64,000 nt of DNA, from assembly GCA_030681645.1 (NCBI GenBank), contig JAUXRX010000017.1:248001-312000 (forward strand). Reading direction: 5' to 3'. Shown piece by piece: positions 1-12,126 of the stretch. The stretch is from Archangium sp. (GTDB lineage: Bacteria; Myxococcota; Myxococcia; Myxococcales; Myxococcaceae). The notes below the pieces were generated by a model. That model searched no databases, was not told where the DNA came from, and saw only the letters and a list, made by a program, of their open reading frames with translations. The stretch's first letter is position 1. The number at the start of each line of letters is the position of its first letter. Position numbers and translations under genes: made by a program.

Positions 1-41
1 GCCGCACCGAGCAACGTCATCCTGAACCCGTTCATGGTCAT
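1..41 (-). CDS. N-terminus of a probable exported protein (partial)
   Basis: An ATG reading leftward from base 41 opens M-T-M-N-G-F-R-M-T-L-L-G-A and runs off the window edge. A purine-rich GAGGGC lies about 7 bases upstream of the ATG, and the residues look like the beginning of a hydrophobic signal segment. Only 13 codons are visible, so the product cannot be named. A second ATG two codons in could be the true start. It is divergent from the ribbon-helix-helix gene to its right. Confidence 0.35.
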   Translation of the reverse strand, partial: MTMNGFRMTLLGA

Positions 42-84
42 TTTTTTGCCCTCGGCCTGAGTCGACATAGCGTCACATACGTCC

Positions 85-264
85 ATGGCGCGCAAGAAGA
101 TCAGCACGACGATCTACATCACGCCCGAGCAGAATGAGCTGCTCAAGGAATTGAACCAGAAGACCAAGGTTCCGGTCGCAGAGTACATCCGCCAGGGGAT
201 CGACTTGATCCTCGAGAAGCACAAGGAAGACCTCCCGGGACAGCAGCGCTTCGACGGAATCTGA
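85..264 (+). CDS. ribbon-helix-helix domain protein, 59 aa
   Basis: A 59-residue protein beginning MARKKISTTIYITPEQ. A basic strand (KISTTIYI) is followed by a helix (PEQNELLKELNQKT), a turn at VPVAE and a second helix (EYIRQGIDLILEKHK). This is the layout of MetJ/Arc-type ribbon-helix-helix DNA-binding proteins, which dimerise and read DNA through the paired strand. Similar small proteins serve as antitoxins or stand-alone regulators. No toxin gene is adjacent, so a free-standing transcriptional regulator is more likely (inference). It ends 15 bases before the sugar-nucleotide gene and may be co-transcribed with it. It is absent from typical long-ORF calls because of its size. Confidence 0.75.
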   Translation: MARKKISTTIYITPEQNELLKELNQKTKVPVAEYIRQGIDLILEKHKEDLPGQQRFDGI

Positions 265-279
265 AATACACGCACCCGG

Positions 280-1230
280 GTGAACTCCATCCGGGGAAAA
301 CGATCGGTGGTGCTGGGGGGCGCGGGCTTCCTCGGGTCTCACCTGTGCGAGCGGCTGCTGGCCGACGGCGCCGAGAGCGTGCTGGCCGTCGACAACCTCG
401 TCACCGGCAGCCTGAAGAACCTCGAGGGCCTTCAGCGCGACGCCCGCTTCGACCTGCTGCAACACGACGTGTGCCTGCCCCTCGTCGTCGCCGGCCCCGT
501 CGACTACGTGTTCAACCTGGCCTCGCCTGCCTCGCCGAAGGACTTCGAGGTGCTCTGGCTCGAGATCATGCGGGTGGGCAGCCTGGGCACCCAGCACGCG
601 CTCGAGCTGGCCGAGGTGAAGCAGGCGGTGATGCTGCAGGCCTCCACCTCCGAGATCTACGGCGATCCCCTGGTGCACCCCCAGGTCGAGAGCTACTTCG
701 GCAACGTCGACTCCACCGGGCCGCGGGCGATCTACGACGAGGCCAAGCGCTACGGCGAGGCGCTGGTGCAGGCCTTTCGCCGCAAGCGCGGGGTGGCCAC
801 CCGCATCGTGCGCATCTTCAACACCTACGGGCCCCGCATGCGCCTCGACGACGGCCGGGTGGTGCCCGAGCTGGTGGGCCGGGCCCTGCGCGGGGAGCCG
901 CTCACCCTCTACGGAGACGGCTCGCAGACGCGCAGCTTCTGCTTCGTCGACGATCTGATCGACGGCATCCTCAAGCTGGCCCTCTCGACCGAGCAGGGCC
1001 CCGTGAACGTGGGCAACCCGCGCGAGCAGACCATTCGTGAGTTCGCCGAGGCGGTGCTCCGCGCCACCGGCGGCACCAGCGGCCTCGTCTTCCGCCCCTT
1101 GCCCCCCGGCGATCCGAAGCAGCGCCGGCCCGACATCACCCGCGCCCGCACCCTGCTGGGCTGGGAACCGAAGGTGACGCTGGAAGAGGGCCTCCCGCGC
1201 ACCATCGAGTACTTCCGCGGCCTGCTCTGA
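280..1230 (+). CDS. UDP-glucuronate decarboxylase (UDP-xylose synthase) family SDR
   Basis: A 316-residue extended short-chain dehydrogenase. The NAD-binding Rossmann motif GGAGFLG is at residues 12-18. The segment SEIYGDPLVHPQ, then the active-site YDEAK, and later RIFNTYGPRM and YGDGSQTRSF are hallmarks of the UDP-glucuronate decarboxylase branch. That enzyme makes UDP-xylose for glycans by oxidation, decarboxylation and re-reduction at C4. The length matches the single-domain cytosolic enzymes. The start is GTG with no strong Shine-Dalgarno, but no in-frame ATG precedes the Rossmann motif. Its stop abuts the stop of the opposite-strand lipoprotein with no gap. An NDP-sugar epimerase of related specificity is the main alternative. 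Confidence 0.88.
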   Translation: MNSIRGKRSVVLGGAGFLGSHLCERLLADGAESVLAVDNLVTGSLKNLEGLQRDARFDLLQHDVCLPLVVAGPVDYVFNLASPASPKDFEVLWLEIMRVGSLGTQHALELAEVKQAVMLQASTSEIYGDPLVHPQVESYFGNVDSTGPRAIYDEAKRYGEALVQAFRRKRGVATRIVRIFNTYGPRMRLDDGRVVPELVGRALRGEPLTLYGDGSQTRSFCFVDDLIDGILKLALSTEQGPVNVGNPREQTIREFAEAVLRATGGTSGLVFRPLPPGDPKQRRPDITRARTLLGWEPKVTLEEGLPRTIEYFRGLL

Positions 1231-4200
1231 CTACTCGAGCTCGAGCACCCGCACCTCGTCGTAGTACGTCGAATAGAGGCGCGTGCCGCGCACCACCAGC
1301 CCGCGCCGGAACGTCTTGGTGGGCCCCGCCTCGAGCGTCGAGCTCCCCCCGTAGGTGAGGCCGGGCAGGGGGAACTGCGAGAGGACCACGGGCGCGGTGG
1401 GCGTGCGCACGTCGACCGCGCGGATGCTCACCCCCGAGCGCCCCACGGTGTAGAGGTGATTGCCGAACACCTCGAGCGCGCCGCTGCCGCCGCTGATGGT
1501 GGCGCTGAGGGGCGTCACCGGCAGCGCGACCGGCGGCTCCTGCAGCGTCTCCTTGATGTCGACGACGGCGATCGAACTGGCGCCGCCTGCGTAGAGCCAG
1601 CCCCCGCGCACCTCGGTCTCCTGAATGCTGGTGAGCGGCAACGAACCCAGCACCGACACGCTGCTGCCGGCCACGTCGTCCATGAGGGTGCGCACGTCGA
1701 CGATGTAGAGCGCGGGGCTGGGCGGGGCCGACGCCTCGTCGAGGGAGATGATCGCCCGGCCCGCCTGCATGGTGATCGACGCCCAGAGCGTGGCGCCGGG
1801 CACGAAGTTGGCCACGCGGAACGCGCCGCGCGAGTGCGTGGTGGCGTTGAAGGTCGCCGCGGCCGGGTTGCGAAGCGGGCGCGCGTCGAAGACCTCGACC
1901 CAGACGCCGTCGGCGCGGACCTCGGCGGCGACGAGGTAGTTGCCCCACGCCTCCACCCCGGTCACCCGCCGGCCGGTGCTGGGCAGCATCACCGTGGTGG
2001 CGTCGGCCACGTCCCAGACGGTGCCGCCGTTGCGGTCGGTCTCGTCTTCCGTGTTGAAGATGATGAAGCCCGGGCCCTGGGCGGTGACCACGCGATCGCC
2101 GAAGCGGGCCATGTCGTAGGCCCAGTGATCGTCGAGCGTGCCGAAGATCGCCTCGGGCGCGACGGGGTTCATCACCGGCCCGGCGTGGAGATCGTGCACC
2201 CGCGCCATGCCGCTGTAGAGGAAGCCGGGGCCCAGGTCCGCGAAGGGGCCGCCGCCCGAGCCTGACGCCACCTGGTGCATCGAGCGGGGCGTGGCGAGCT
2301 CGAAGAAGTGGAGCGTGGCGTTGAGCGCGTAGTTGCTGCCCACCACCAGGAAGTCGCCGTACTCCGCCACCGAGCGCACCGCCCCCGGGAAGGTGTTGAG
2401 GCTCGACTCGGACATGCTCGTCGCCAGCCTCATGTCGATGCTGCGCAGCGCGGTGCCGCCCAGCACGAAGGCCTGGTTGCCCATCACCGTCATGCCGTCG
2501 CCGCCCGCGCTCTGGATCTGGCGGAACAGATCGGTGGCGCCCACCAGGCCCGGGCCCGCCGCGGTGCTGTTCCACAGGTTGCCCAGCCGGAAGAGGGAAA
2601 AGGACGTGCTGTTCGATTGGTAGAGGTAGCTGCCGCCGGTGGCCATGCGCACGTTGGGGGTGCCGTCGAGGTAGCTGCTGACGGTGATCGACGCGGCCGC
2701 GGTGGTGAAGCTGGGGGCGGCGAGCAGCGCGTTGTCGAGCATGAAGTTGTAGGTGTCACCGCCGTTGTACGTGAACTCGATCAGCCGATCGCGGGTGACG
2801 TTCGAGCCCGACGCCCAGAACGGCCCCGCGAAGTTCGGCAGCGCCGTGCCGATGACGTCGGCGGTGGTGACGGTGGTGGCTGCGTTGCCGTCGTAGAGGT
2901 CGGTCAGGTTGATCGCGGTGACGTGCGGGTCGCCGGTGACGAAGAGCCGATCTCCGATGAGGTTGAGCTGCTGCACGGTGTTGGCGAGGGTGATGGGGGA
3001 GCCCGGCATCAACGCGGGCGAGTCGGGGTTCGCCAGCGAGAAGATGCGCACGTTGGTGCCCGAGGTCATGAACAGGTACGGGCCGTCAGCGAGCACGTCG
3101 ACCATGTAGGCGTGCGCGACCTGCGCGCTGCAGGGCACCGCGTCCGGGAAGGTGACGGTTGCGCCGACGATGGTCGGCGTGGTGGGCGTCAGATCGGGGT
3201 GGCCGAGAGACAGCTGGGGCGCGAGCCCGTCGAGGTCGATCACCGTGAGCGTGGCCGAGCCCGTGGAAGGGCAGCTCGAGTTGGTGCGGCCCACCACGTA
3301 CGCGCGATCACCCTGGATCGAGATCGCCTCGATCGAACCTGCGTTGGGCATCGGCAGGCGCGACACCCGGTTCATCGACACGGCGTTGGGCTCGAGCGCC
3401 ACGTAGAAGTTGGTGAGCTGTGAGCCGGTGACGGGCACCAGGCCCTCGTTGCCCGCCTGGTCCACGGCGGTGACCGTGGCGAAGACCTGCGAACCGTCGG
3501 TGAGCCCGGTGAGCGCGATCGATTGATCGGCCGCGCCGGGGATGGCGGCGATGGTGATCGGTGAAGCGCCCTCGACCGCGTTGGTGCCGGTGAGGCTGGC
3601 CGCGGTCCCCCCGGGAACGGGCCCGTAGTAGACCTTGTAGGCCACCACATCGAGATCGCCCGGGTTGGTCGTCCAGTGGAAGGTGCTGCGCGCGCTGCCG
3701 TTGTCGACCCAGAAGTCGCGCAGGCCCAGCGGCTGCGGCCGCACGTAGTCCCAGGTGATCGCCACGCTGTCTTCCGCCGATGCGTTGCCGGCCTTGTCGA
3801 CCGCGCGCAGCCGCAGCACGTTGGTCTTGTTCTGCTGCAGGGTGTAGCCGAACGAGGTGGACCCGATCGCCAGGTCGGTGGTGCCGTTGCTCGTCCAGTT
3901 CTGCAGGGTGCCGCCGCTCCGCTCGTAGCGATCGAAGTTCGCGTCGGTGACCGCCCCCTGCGTGGTCACGGTGAAGGCCGCGACGTTGGTCATGTTCAGC
4001 AGCCGCGGGCTGGTCGTGATGTTGGGCCCCGTTGGCGGAATTCGATCGAAGACCACGGTGATCGGGCTGAGCGCCGCAGAGCCGTTGCCCGCCGCGTCGA
4101 CCGCGCGGCCACACAGTTGGTAGGTGTTGTCGCCGCCGACGAGGGTGTAGCTGAACGGGTTGGTCGCCGGGATCACCGGGACCCCGATGAAGTTCACCGG

Positions 4201-7200
4201 GGTGCACGAGGCGGCCTGCATCACCTGCACGCCGGCCGCGTCGACAGGCGCGCCGGTGACGCTGAAGGCCAGCACCCGGTTGTTGCTGTACCCCGGCTGC
4301 GCGCCCAGCGGCGCGAGGAAGGCCCAGGCGGTGCTGGTGACGTCAGGCGGGGTGACGTCGATGTCGATGGTGTCGGTCACCACGTTCGACTCGTTGCCCA
4401 CGTCGTCCTTGAACTTCGCGTAGACGGTGCGCACGCCGGTGCCGCCGAAGGTGAAGTCGAAGGCCCCGAGCGAGCGCCAGGCGGGGAAGCTCGCGGGATC
4501 TTCCGAGACCGTCCAGCGAATGGCGGTCTGCGCGCCGCCGTTGACCGAGCCGATGGTGCCGCCGCGGATCGTCACCTGGGCCGCGTTGATGAAGCCGGCG
4601 TTGCCGTCGATCACCACGCCCCCGGCGGTGGGGCCCTGGCGGTCGAGGAGGATGGTGTTCGGCAGCAGCGTGCCCACGTTGTGGGTGGCGTCGCGCACGC
4701 AGCCGTAGAGGGTGTTGGTGCCGTCGGGGCCGGCGATCTGCGCGGGCTGGCTCGCCGCGTACGACTGCCACGGGTAGCTCGCCACGGCGGAGCAGGCGAG
4801 GTTGGTGGTGGTGAGGTAGATCTCGGTGGGCGTCTCGCCGCAGCCGCTCACGCTGGCGGTGACGGTGGTGTTGGCCGTCTTGCCCCCGGGCGCGGCGGTG
4901 CCGTCGACCTGGGTCCCCGAGAGCGAGAGCGCGCAGCCCGTCGGACCGGCGGTGTCGAAGGGAATGGTGTCGCTGAGGGGCGTCGAGACGTTGCCGGCGG
5001 CGTCCTTGAGGCAGAGGCGCACCTCGCGCGGGTTGAGCGCGCTGGTCATCACGTGGCCGACGCTGCTGCCGGTCAGCGGCGAATAACCTCCGACGGGGCA
5101 GGTGGTGAGGCTCTCGTTGCCGAGCAGGTACTGCGTCGCGCCGGTCTGGGTGACCTGCACCGTGACGCTGTTGGTGTTGGTGGTGGCGGTCGAGGGCGTC
5201 CCATCGGCCAGCGCGCCCTGGATGACGATGGAGCCGGTGGGCACCACGGTGTCGAGGGTGACGTCGACGGTGGCGAAGGCCTCGTTGCCCACGAGGTCGC
5301 GGAAGCGCACGTAGATCTGCTTGTCGCCGTTGACCCCGGTGAGGGTGAAGGCGAGCTGGCTGCTGCCCGGGAACGCCGAGGGCCCGGTGAGGCCGGTGAG
5401 GAAGAACACGTCTTGCGAGGCGGTGACCGCGTCGGTCACGCCCAGGCCGTTGAGGTCGGTGGCGCTCAGCTGCAGGTTGGTGGCGGTGACGTTGGTGGGG
5501 TTCGCGGTGAGCAGCGTCGCCGTGGCCGGCGTGGGCGGGGCGGTGTCGAGGGTGATCGACCCGGTGCTGATCGCGGTGACGTTGCGGGCGGCGTCGCGCA
5601 CGCAGCCGAACACCTGCCGGGTGCCGTTGCCGCTGGCGAGGCTCACCAGGCTCGAGGGCGAGAAGGGCAGCCACGACAGCGGCGCGGCGGCGCTGCAGGT
5701 CACGGCCGAGGTGCTCACCACCAGCTCGATCGGCGCCTCGGCGCAGCCGCCGATGCTGGCGGTGATCTCGGTCTTCGCGGTGAAGCCCGCGGCGGCGGGA
5801 GCGCCGTCGACGCGCCGGCCCGCGAGCGAGAAGGCGCAGTTGGCCGGCCCGGCGGTGTCGAGGGGAATGGTGTCTTCGAAGGGCCCCGAGGTGTTGCCGG
5901 CGGTGTCGCGCAGGCAGACCCGCACCACGCGGGGGGCGGCCGTGCCCGTGAGCGCGTGGTTGAGGCTGGTGGTGGTGATGGGGGTGTAGCCGGTCGCCGG
6001 GCAGGTGATCAGCCCCTCGTCACCCAGCACGTAGCTGGCGCCGCCTGCCTGCGTGAGCAGCACGGTGACGGCCGCGGAGGTGGCCCAGTCGGTGGACGGC
6101 GTGCCATCGGCCAGCGCGCCCTGCACCACGATCGAGCCCGTGGGGGCCGCCTGGTCCTTCGTCACCGGCACCGAGACGAGGCTCTCGTTGCCCACCCGAT
6201 CGCGGAAGCGCACGTAGATCACCTTCGCGCCGTCGCCGGCCGAGAGCGTGAAGCTGAGCTGGCTGGTGCCGGGGAAGGCCATGGGCCCGGCCACGCCTGC
6301 GCCGGTGAAGAGCAGGTCTTCGGCGGCCGTCACCGCGCCGGTGGCCGAGAGGCCGTTGAGGTCGCTGGCGGCCAGCGCCACCGTGACGCTCGACTGGTTG
6401 GTGGGCGAGGTGCCGACCAGCGTCGCGGTGGCGGGCGAGGGCCCGGTGGTGTCGAGCGTGGTCGTGGCCGAGGTGAAGCCGCTCACGTTGCGGGCCGCGT
6501 CGCGAACGCAGCCGAAGACCTGCCTGGCGCCTTCGCCCGGGGCGAGGGTCACCGCCAGGGTGGCGGAGTACGGTTGCCAGTTGAGCGAGGCGGTGTTGGT
6601 GCAGGTCACCGCGGCGGACGCGAGGTGCACCTCGGCCGGCTGCTCGGAACAGCCCGACAGCGAGCCGGTGATCGAGGTGTTCGCGGTGAGCCCCGCGGGG
6701 GAAGCCGAGCCGTCGACGTTGCGGCCGGCGAGCGCGAGCACGCACAGGGTAGGCGCGGCGGTGTCGAGCACGAGCGAGCGCTGCAGCGGGCCCTGGGTGT
6801 TCCCCGCGGCGTCGCGCAGGCACAGGGTCATCACCCCGCTGGCGGCGAGCGCCTGGTTGGTGAGGGTGTTGGTGACCAGCGGCACGTAGCCGGTCATCGG
6901 GCACGAGGTCATGGTGCCGTCGCCGAGCCGGTACTCGGTGGCGCCGCCCCCGACGAGGTTGACGGTGACCTGGTTGGTCGAGGTGAGCGTCGAAGAGGGC
7001 GTGCCGTCACCGAGCGCGCCGGTGAGGGTGAACGAGCCCTCGGGCGGGGTGGTGTCGAGCGTGATCGCCACGCTGGTGAAGGCGTCGTTGCCCGCCTTGT
7101 CGGTGAAGCGCGCGTAGATGGTGCGCACGCCGTCGCCCACGGGCAGGGTGAACGTGGTGGTCGCCGCCATGGGGAAGGCCATCGGGCCCTGGGTGTTGGC

Positions 7201-9393
7201 CGAGGTGAAGGTGGCCTCGTCCGAGATGGTGAAGGCGCGGGTGCTCGCGAGATCGGCGGTGTTGGTGGTGAGCGCGAGGTTGACCATCGGGTTCCTCGTC
7301 ACCGCCCCGCTGAGCGAGGTGATGGAGGCCGGGGTGGGCGCCACCGTGTCGTAGGTGATGGTGTCGGTGGCCGGGCTCACGCTCTCGTTGCCCGCCACGT
7401 CGCGGAAGCGCGCGTAGACGGTCTTGAGGCCGTCCGAGGCGGGGTTGATGAACCACGCCGCGCTGCTGCTGGCGGGCTGGTACACCGCCGGCCCGAGATC
7501 GGCCGAGGCGTTGGCGAGCTTGATCAACACCACGCCCGCGTCGGCACCGTCGGCCCAGTTCTCGTCGAGCGTCACCAGCGGGTTGTTGGTGAACCCGTCT
7601 TCGGTGGCCCTCGCGCCCCGGCGAAGGGAGATGTTGCCGGTGGGCGGCGCGGTGTCGACGGTGATCGAGTCGGTACCGGCGAGGCTCACGTTGCCGGCGT
7701 TGTCGATCACCTGCACGAAGACCCGCTGGAGCCCGTCCACCGGGGCGGCGCGCCGCAGCGTCGCGGTGAGGCGGTACGCGTCAGGCGGTTGGCTCACGTT
7801 GCCCTGGCCATCGACCGCCTCGCCCACCTTCATCAGCGACAGGCCCGAGCCCATGTCGTCGAACGAGAGCACCTGCAGGGGCAGGTCCTGCGCGCGGTTG
7901 GTGAAGCGCTGGGTGCCGTCGCTGCCGGTGCTCTCGAAGGTGATCACCGGGAGCGTGGGCCTGACGGTGTCGAGCACCACGGTCGAGCTGAACGTCTGGC
8001 TCACCTGGCCGTTCCCGTCCTGGTACTGCGCGTAGACGGTGTGGGCGCCTTCGCCCGTCAGCAGGGTGAAGGGCTGAACCCGGCCGCTGTAGGGCAGGAA
8101 GGTGCCTCCATCGAAGGTGGCGTCTTCGCTGGCGCGGTACGCGGCGACGCCGGTGGGCGGGAAGCCGGTCAGATCGAGCGTGACCGCGGTGGTGCGGGTG
8201 TAGCCGCTGGTGTTCGACGGATCGGCGTCGTCGATGCTGAAGTCGCCGAAGAGCCGCGAGAGCAACAGCACGCCGGAGTTCACCGAGCTCCCGGGCACCA
8301 CCGTCACGGTGATCGACTTGATCGAGTACTGCTCCTTGCGCGCGGTGAGGCCCCACATGCCGGCGGGCACGTTCTGGATCACGAAGTCGCCCTGCGAGGG
8401 ATCCATGGCGTTGGGCGAGACGAGGGTGGCGTAGCCGTTGCCCAGCTCGACGCGCGCGCCCGAGACCGGGGCGTTGTCGGCGAGCTTGACCGTGCCGACG
8501 ATCGAGCCGCGATCGATGAGCAGCGTCACCTTGTCGGTGGGCGTGGTGGCGCCGGGGTCGAGCCGCACCGGGCGCGAGACCGCCGGATCGTGGAAGCCGG
8601 GCAGGGTGACGCGCATGAGGCGGCTGCCCGCGGCGAGCCCGGTGAGCTGGAAGTTGCCCGCAGCGTCGACCGACGTGGTCTGGCCCGAATCGAGGGTGAT
8701 CAGCGCGCCCGCGGCGGGCTCCGGTTCACCCTGGTCGCGCTCCTTGAAGACGATGCCGGTGAGCGTGGCGGGGTTGATGTCGAGCACCAGCGGCGTGGCG
8801 GTGAGGTCGAGCGTGGCGCCCGGCGCGAGCGTGACGTCCATCATCATGGCGCTCACGAAGGCCGGGTGGCTGGCCTTGAGCGTGAACGTGCCCGGGGGGA
8901 GCGGCTGGGTGAAGAGGCCATCGGAGCCCACGGTGAGCTGGTCGATCACCGTGCCTGCGAGCACGAACTCCACCTTCGCGCCGGAGATGTCGCCGCCTCC
9001 GTTGGCCGAGACCCTGCCCGACAGCGATCCGGCAGAAGGGGTGTTCTGCAGCCAGTCTGGGGCGAGCACGCCCACGTCGGTGTCCTGCCCCGACTGGACG
9101 GTGAAGAGCTCGGAGTTGAACTTCGCAAACCCCGGCAGCGAGACGCTCACCACGTGAAGGCCCGGTGGCAGATCGCCGAAGAGGAAGGCGCCCGTGTCGT
9201 CCGTCAGTTGGGCGTACCGGCCACCCAGCTCGGACGACAGCGTGACGGTCTGACCGGCCAGGGGAAGGTGGCCCTGGGTGTCGATCGAGCCGAGCAACCG
9301 GCCGCGCTGCGGATCGGGCACCTTCAGGTCGAGCTTGCAGCCAAGTACCGACAAGCACACAGCCACGACCAGCGAAGTCTTGATGCAACGCAA
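1231..9393 (-). CDS. giant surface lipoprotein: carboxypeptidase-regulatory-like, Ig-like repeats, beta-propeller
   Basis: A 2720-residue lipoprotein. The signal peptide ends in a lipobox with Cys19 (LSVLGC). About four carboxypeptidase-regulatory-like beta-sandwiches follow (to about residue 375, motifs such as FLFGDLPPGLHVV and VPAGMWGLTA). Then come many Ig-like modules (about 385-1990) marked by repeats of DTTPP/DTAGP, VYARFRD and AGNES, and a fibronectin-III-like segment. A C-terminal region (about 2000-2720) has recurring motifs like DRAYVVGR and GDFLVVGS, as in LVIVD-type beta-propellers. It is probably displayed on the outer membrane as an adhesin or scaffold (inference); no catalytic motif was seen. 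It lies downstream of lon on the same strand, separated by a 99-base gap holding a hairpin, and converges on the decarboxylase gene. Confidence 0.85.
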   Translation of the reverse strand: MRCIKTSLVVAVCLSVLGCKLDLKVPDPQRGRLLGSIDTQGHLPLAGQTVTLSSELGGRYAQLTDDTGAFLFGDLPPGLHVVSVSLPGFAKFNSELFTVQSGQDTDVGVLAPDWLQNTPSAGSLSGRVSANGGGDISGAKVEFVLAGTVIDQLTVGSDGLFTQPLPPGTFTLKASHPAFVSAMMMDVTLAPGATLDLTATPLVLDINPATLTGIVFKERDQGEPEPAAGALITLDSGQTTSVDAAGNFQLTGLAAGSRLMRVTLPGFHDPAVSRPVRLDPGATTPTDKVTLLIDRGSIVGTVKLADNAPVSGARVELGNGYATLVSPNAMDPSQGDFVIQNVPAGMWGLTARKEQYSIKSITVTVVPGSSVNSGVLLLSRLFGDFSIDDADPSNTSGYTRTTAVTLDLTGFPPTGVAAYRASEDATFDGGTFLPYSGRVQPFTLLTGEGAHTVYAQYQDGNGQVSQTFSSTVVLDTVRPTLPVITFESTGSDGTQRFTNRAQDLPLQVLSFDDMGSGLSLMKVGEAVDGQGNVSQPPDAYRLTATLRRAAPVDGLQRVFVQVIDNAGNVSLAGTDSITVDTAPPTGNISLRRGARATEDGFTNNPLVTLDENWADGADAGVVLIKLANASADLGPAVYQPASSSAAWFINPASDGLKTVYARFRDVAGNESVSPATDTITYDTVAPTPASITSLSGAVTRNPMVNLALTTNTADLASTRAFTISDEATFTSANTQGPMAFPMAATTTFTLPVGDGVRTIYARFTDKAGNDAFTSVAITLDTTPPEGSFTLTGALGDGTPSSTLTSTNQVTVNLVGGGATEYRLGDGTMTSCPMTGYVPLVTNTLTNQALAASGVMTLCLRDAAGNTQGPLQRSLVLDTAAPTLCVLALAGRNVDGSASPAGLTANTSITGSLSGCSEQPAEVHLASAAVTCTNTASLNWQPYSATLAVTLAPGEGARQVFGCVRDAARNVSGFTSATTTLDTTGPSPATATLVGTSPTNQSSVTVALAASDLNGLSATGAVTAAEDLLFTGAGVAGPMAFPGTSQLSFTLSAGDGAKVIYVRFRDRVGNESLVSVPVTKDQAAPTGSIVVQGALADGTPSTDWATSAAVTVLLTQAGGASYVLGDEGLITCPATGYTPITTTSLNHALTGTAAPRVVRVCLRDTAGNTSGPFEDTIPLDTAGPANCAFSLAGRRVDGAPAAAGFTAKTEITASIGGCAEAPIELVVSTSAVTCSAAAPLSWLPFSPSSLVSLASGNGTRQVFGCVRDAARNVTAISTGSITLDTAPPTPATATLLTANPTNVTATNLQLSATDLNGLGVTDAVTASQDVFFLTGLTGPSAFPGSSQLAFTLTGVNGDKQIYVRFRDLVGNEAFATVDVTLDTVVPTGSIVIQGALADGTPSTATTNTNSVTVQVTQTGATQYLLGNESLTTCPVGGYSPLTGSSVGHVMTSALNPREVRLCLKDAAGNVSTPLSDTIPFDTAGPTGCALSLSGTQVDGTAAPGGKTANTTVTASVSGCGETPTEIYLTTTNLACSAVASYPWQSYAASQPAQIAGPDGTNTLYGCVRDATHNVGTLLPNTILLDRQGPTAGGVVIDGNAGFINAAQVTIRGGTIGSVNGGAQTAIRWTVSEDPASFPAWRSLGAFDFTFGGTGVRTVYAKFKDDVGNESNVVTDTIDIDVTPPDVTSTAWAFLAPLGAQPGYSNNRVLAFSVTGAPVDAAGVQVMQAASCTPVNFIGVPVIPATNPFSYTLVGGDNTYQLCGRAVDAAGNGSAALSPITVVFDRIPPTGPNITTSPRLLNMTNVAAFTVTTQGAVTDANFDRYERSGGTLQNWTSNGTTDLAIGSTSFGYTLQQNKTNVLRLRAVDKAGNASAEDSVAITWDYVRPQPLGLRDFWVDNGSARSTFHWTTNPGDLDVVAYKVYYGPVPGGTAASLTGTNAVEGASPITIAAIPGAADQSIALTGLTDGSQVFATVTAVDQAGNEGLVPVTGSQLTNFYVALEPNAVSMNRVSRLPMPNAGSIEAISIQGDRAYVVGRTNSSCPSTGSATLTVIDLDGLAPQLSLGHPDLTPTTPTIVGATVTFPDAVPCSAQVAHAYMVDVLADGPYLFMTSGTNVRIFSLANPDSPALMPGSPITLANTVQQLNLIGDRLFVTGDPHVTAINLTDLYDGNAATTVTTADVIGTALPNFAGPFWASGSNVTRDRLIEFTYNGGDTYNFMLDNALLAAPSFTTAAASITVSSYLDGTPNVRMATGGSYLYQSNSTSFSLFRLGNLWNSTAAGPGLVGATDLFRQIQSAGGDGMTVMGNQAFVLGGTALRSIDMRLATSMSESSLNTFPGAVRSVAEYGDFLVVGSNYALNATLHFFELATPRSMHQVASGSGGGPFADLGPGFLYSGMARVHDLHAGPVMNPVAPEAIFGTLDDHWAYDMARFGDRVVTAQGPGFIIFNTEDETDRNGGTVWDVADATTVMLPSTGRRVTGVEAWGNYLVAAEVRADGVWVEVFDARPLRNPAAATFNATTHSRGAFRVANFVPGATLWASITMQAGRAIISLDEASAPPSPALYIVDVRTLMDDVAGSSVSVLGSLPLTSIQETEVRGGWLYAGGASSIAVVDIKETLQEPPVALPVTPLSATISGGSGALEVFGNHLYTVGRSGVSIRAVDVRTPTAPVVLSQFPLPGLTYGGSSTLEAGPTKTFRRGLVVRGTRLYSTYYDEVRVLELE
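4600..7045 (-). repeat. three in-gene tandem modules of about 900 bases
   Basis: Inside the giant lipoprotein gene a block of about 300 codons recurs three times. The marker GALGDGTPSS or GALADGTPST is encoded near 7003-7040, 6109-6140 and 5198-5237, so the period is about 900 bases. Each copy carries the same order of sub-motifs: CLRDAAGN-like, then LAGRNVDG-like, then VFGCVRDAARNV-like, then LNGL with PSAFPG or MAFPG. The third copy diverges towards its end. Confidence 0.75.
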
Positions 9394-9455
9394 AGGAAAG
9401 CCCCCAGTCCGGAAGACCGGGGAGTGTTACTCGCGAGCATCGCGCCTCTCAAGGT

Positions 9456-9482
9456 CCTCTCCCTGTCGAATGCAGGGAGAGG
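9456..9482. repeat. CCTCTCCCTG hairpin between lon and the giant lipoprotein
   Basis: CCTCTCCCTG at 9456-9465, a 7-base loop, and CAGGGAGAGG at 9473-9482 form a perfect 10-bp stem in the 99-base gap. No T-run follows, so any terminator role for lon is unproven. It is a divergent member of the CCCTCTCCC palindrome family also found at 21333, 52214 and 61654. Nothing else was recognised in this gap. Confidence 0.6.
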
Positions 9483-9492
9483 CCCTTTGGGA

Positions 9493-11943
<2,451 letters not shown>

Positions 11944-12005
11944 GTGGGGGATCTGCCTTTTCAATGGGTTGGGAGGGGACGCCCTCCCGCGGTTTCACAG
12001 TCTTG

Positions 12006-12033
12006 AGGGTAGCAGCGAAAAAACCGACCGCAA
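12006..12033 (-). promoter_or_regulatory. possible housekeeping-type promoter upstream of lon
   Basis: Reading leftward, TTGCGG (12033-12028), a 16-base spacer and TACCCT (12011-12006) resemble -35 and -10 boxes. They lie in the 183-base gap between lon and the divergent VWA lipoprotein gene. The -10 match is weak. No heat-shock (sigma-32-like) promoter was recognised. Confidence 0.25.
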
Positions 12034-12126
12034 CCGCTCCGTTGAGTATTCCGGTTCCTCGCCCCCGCTGATTGTCCGGTGCATGATGGGCCTTCGCCGC
12101 CGGCCGCTGAAGGGCTTCGACACACC

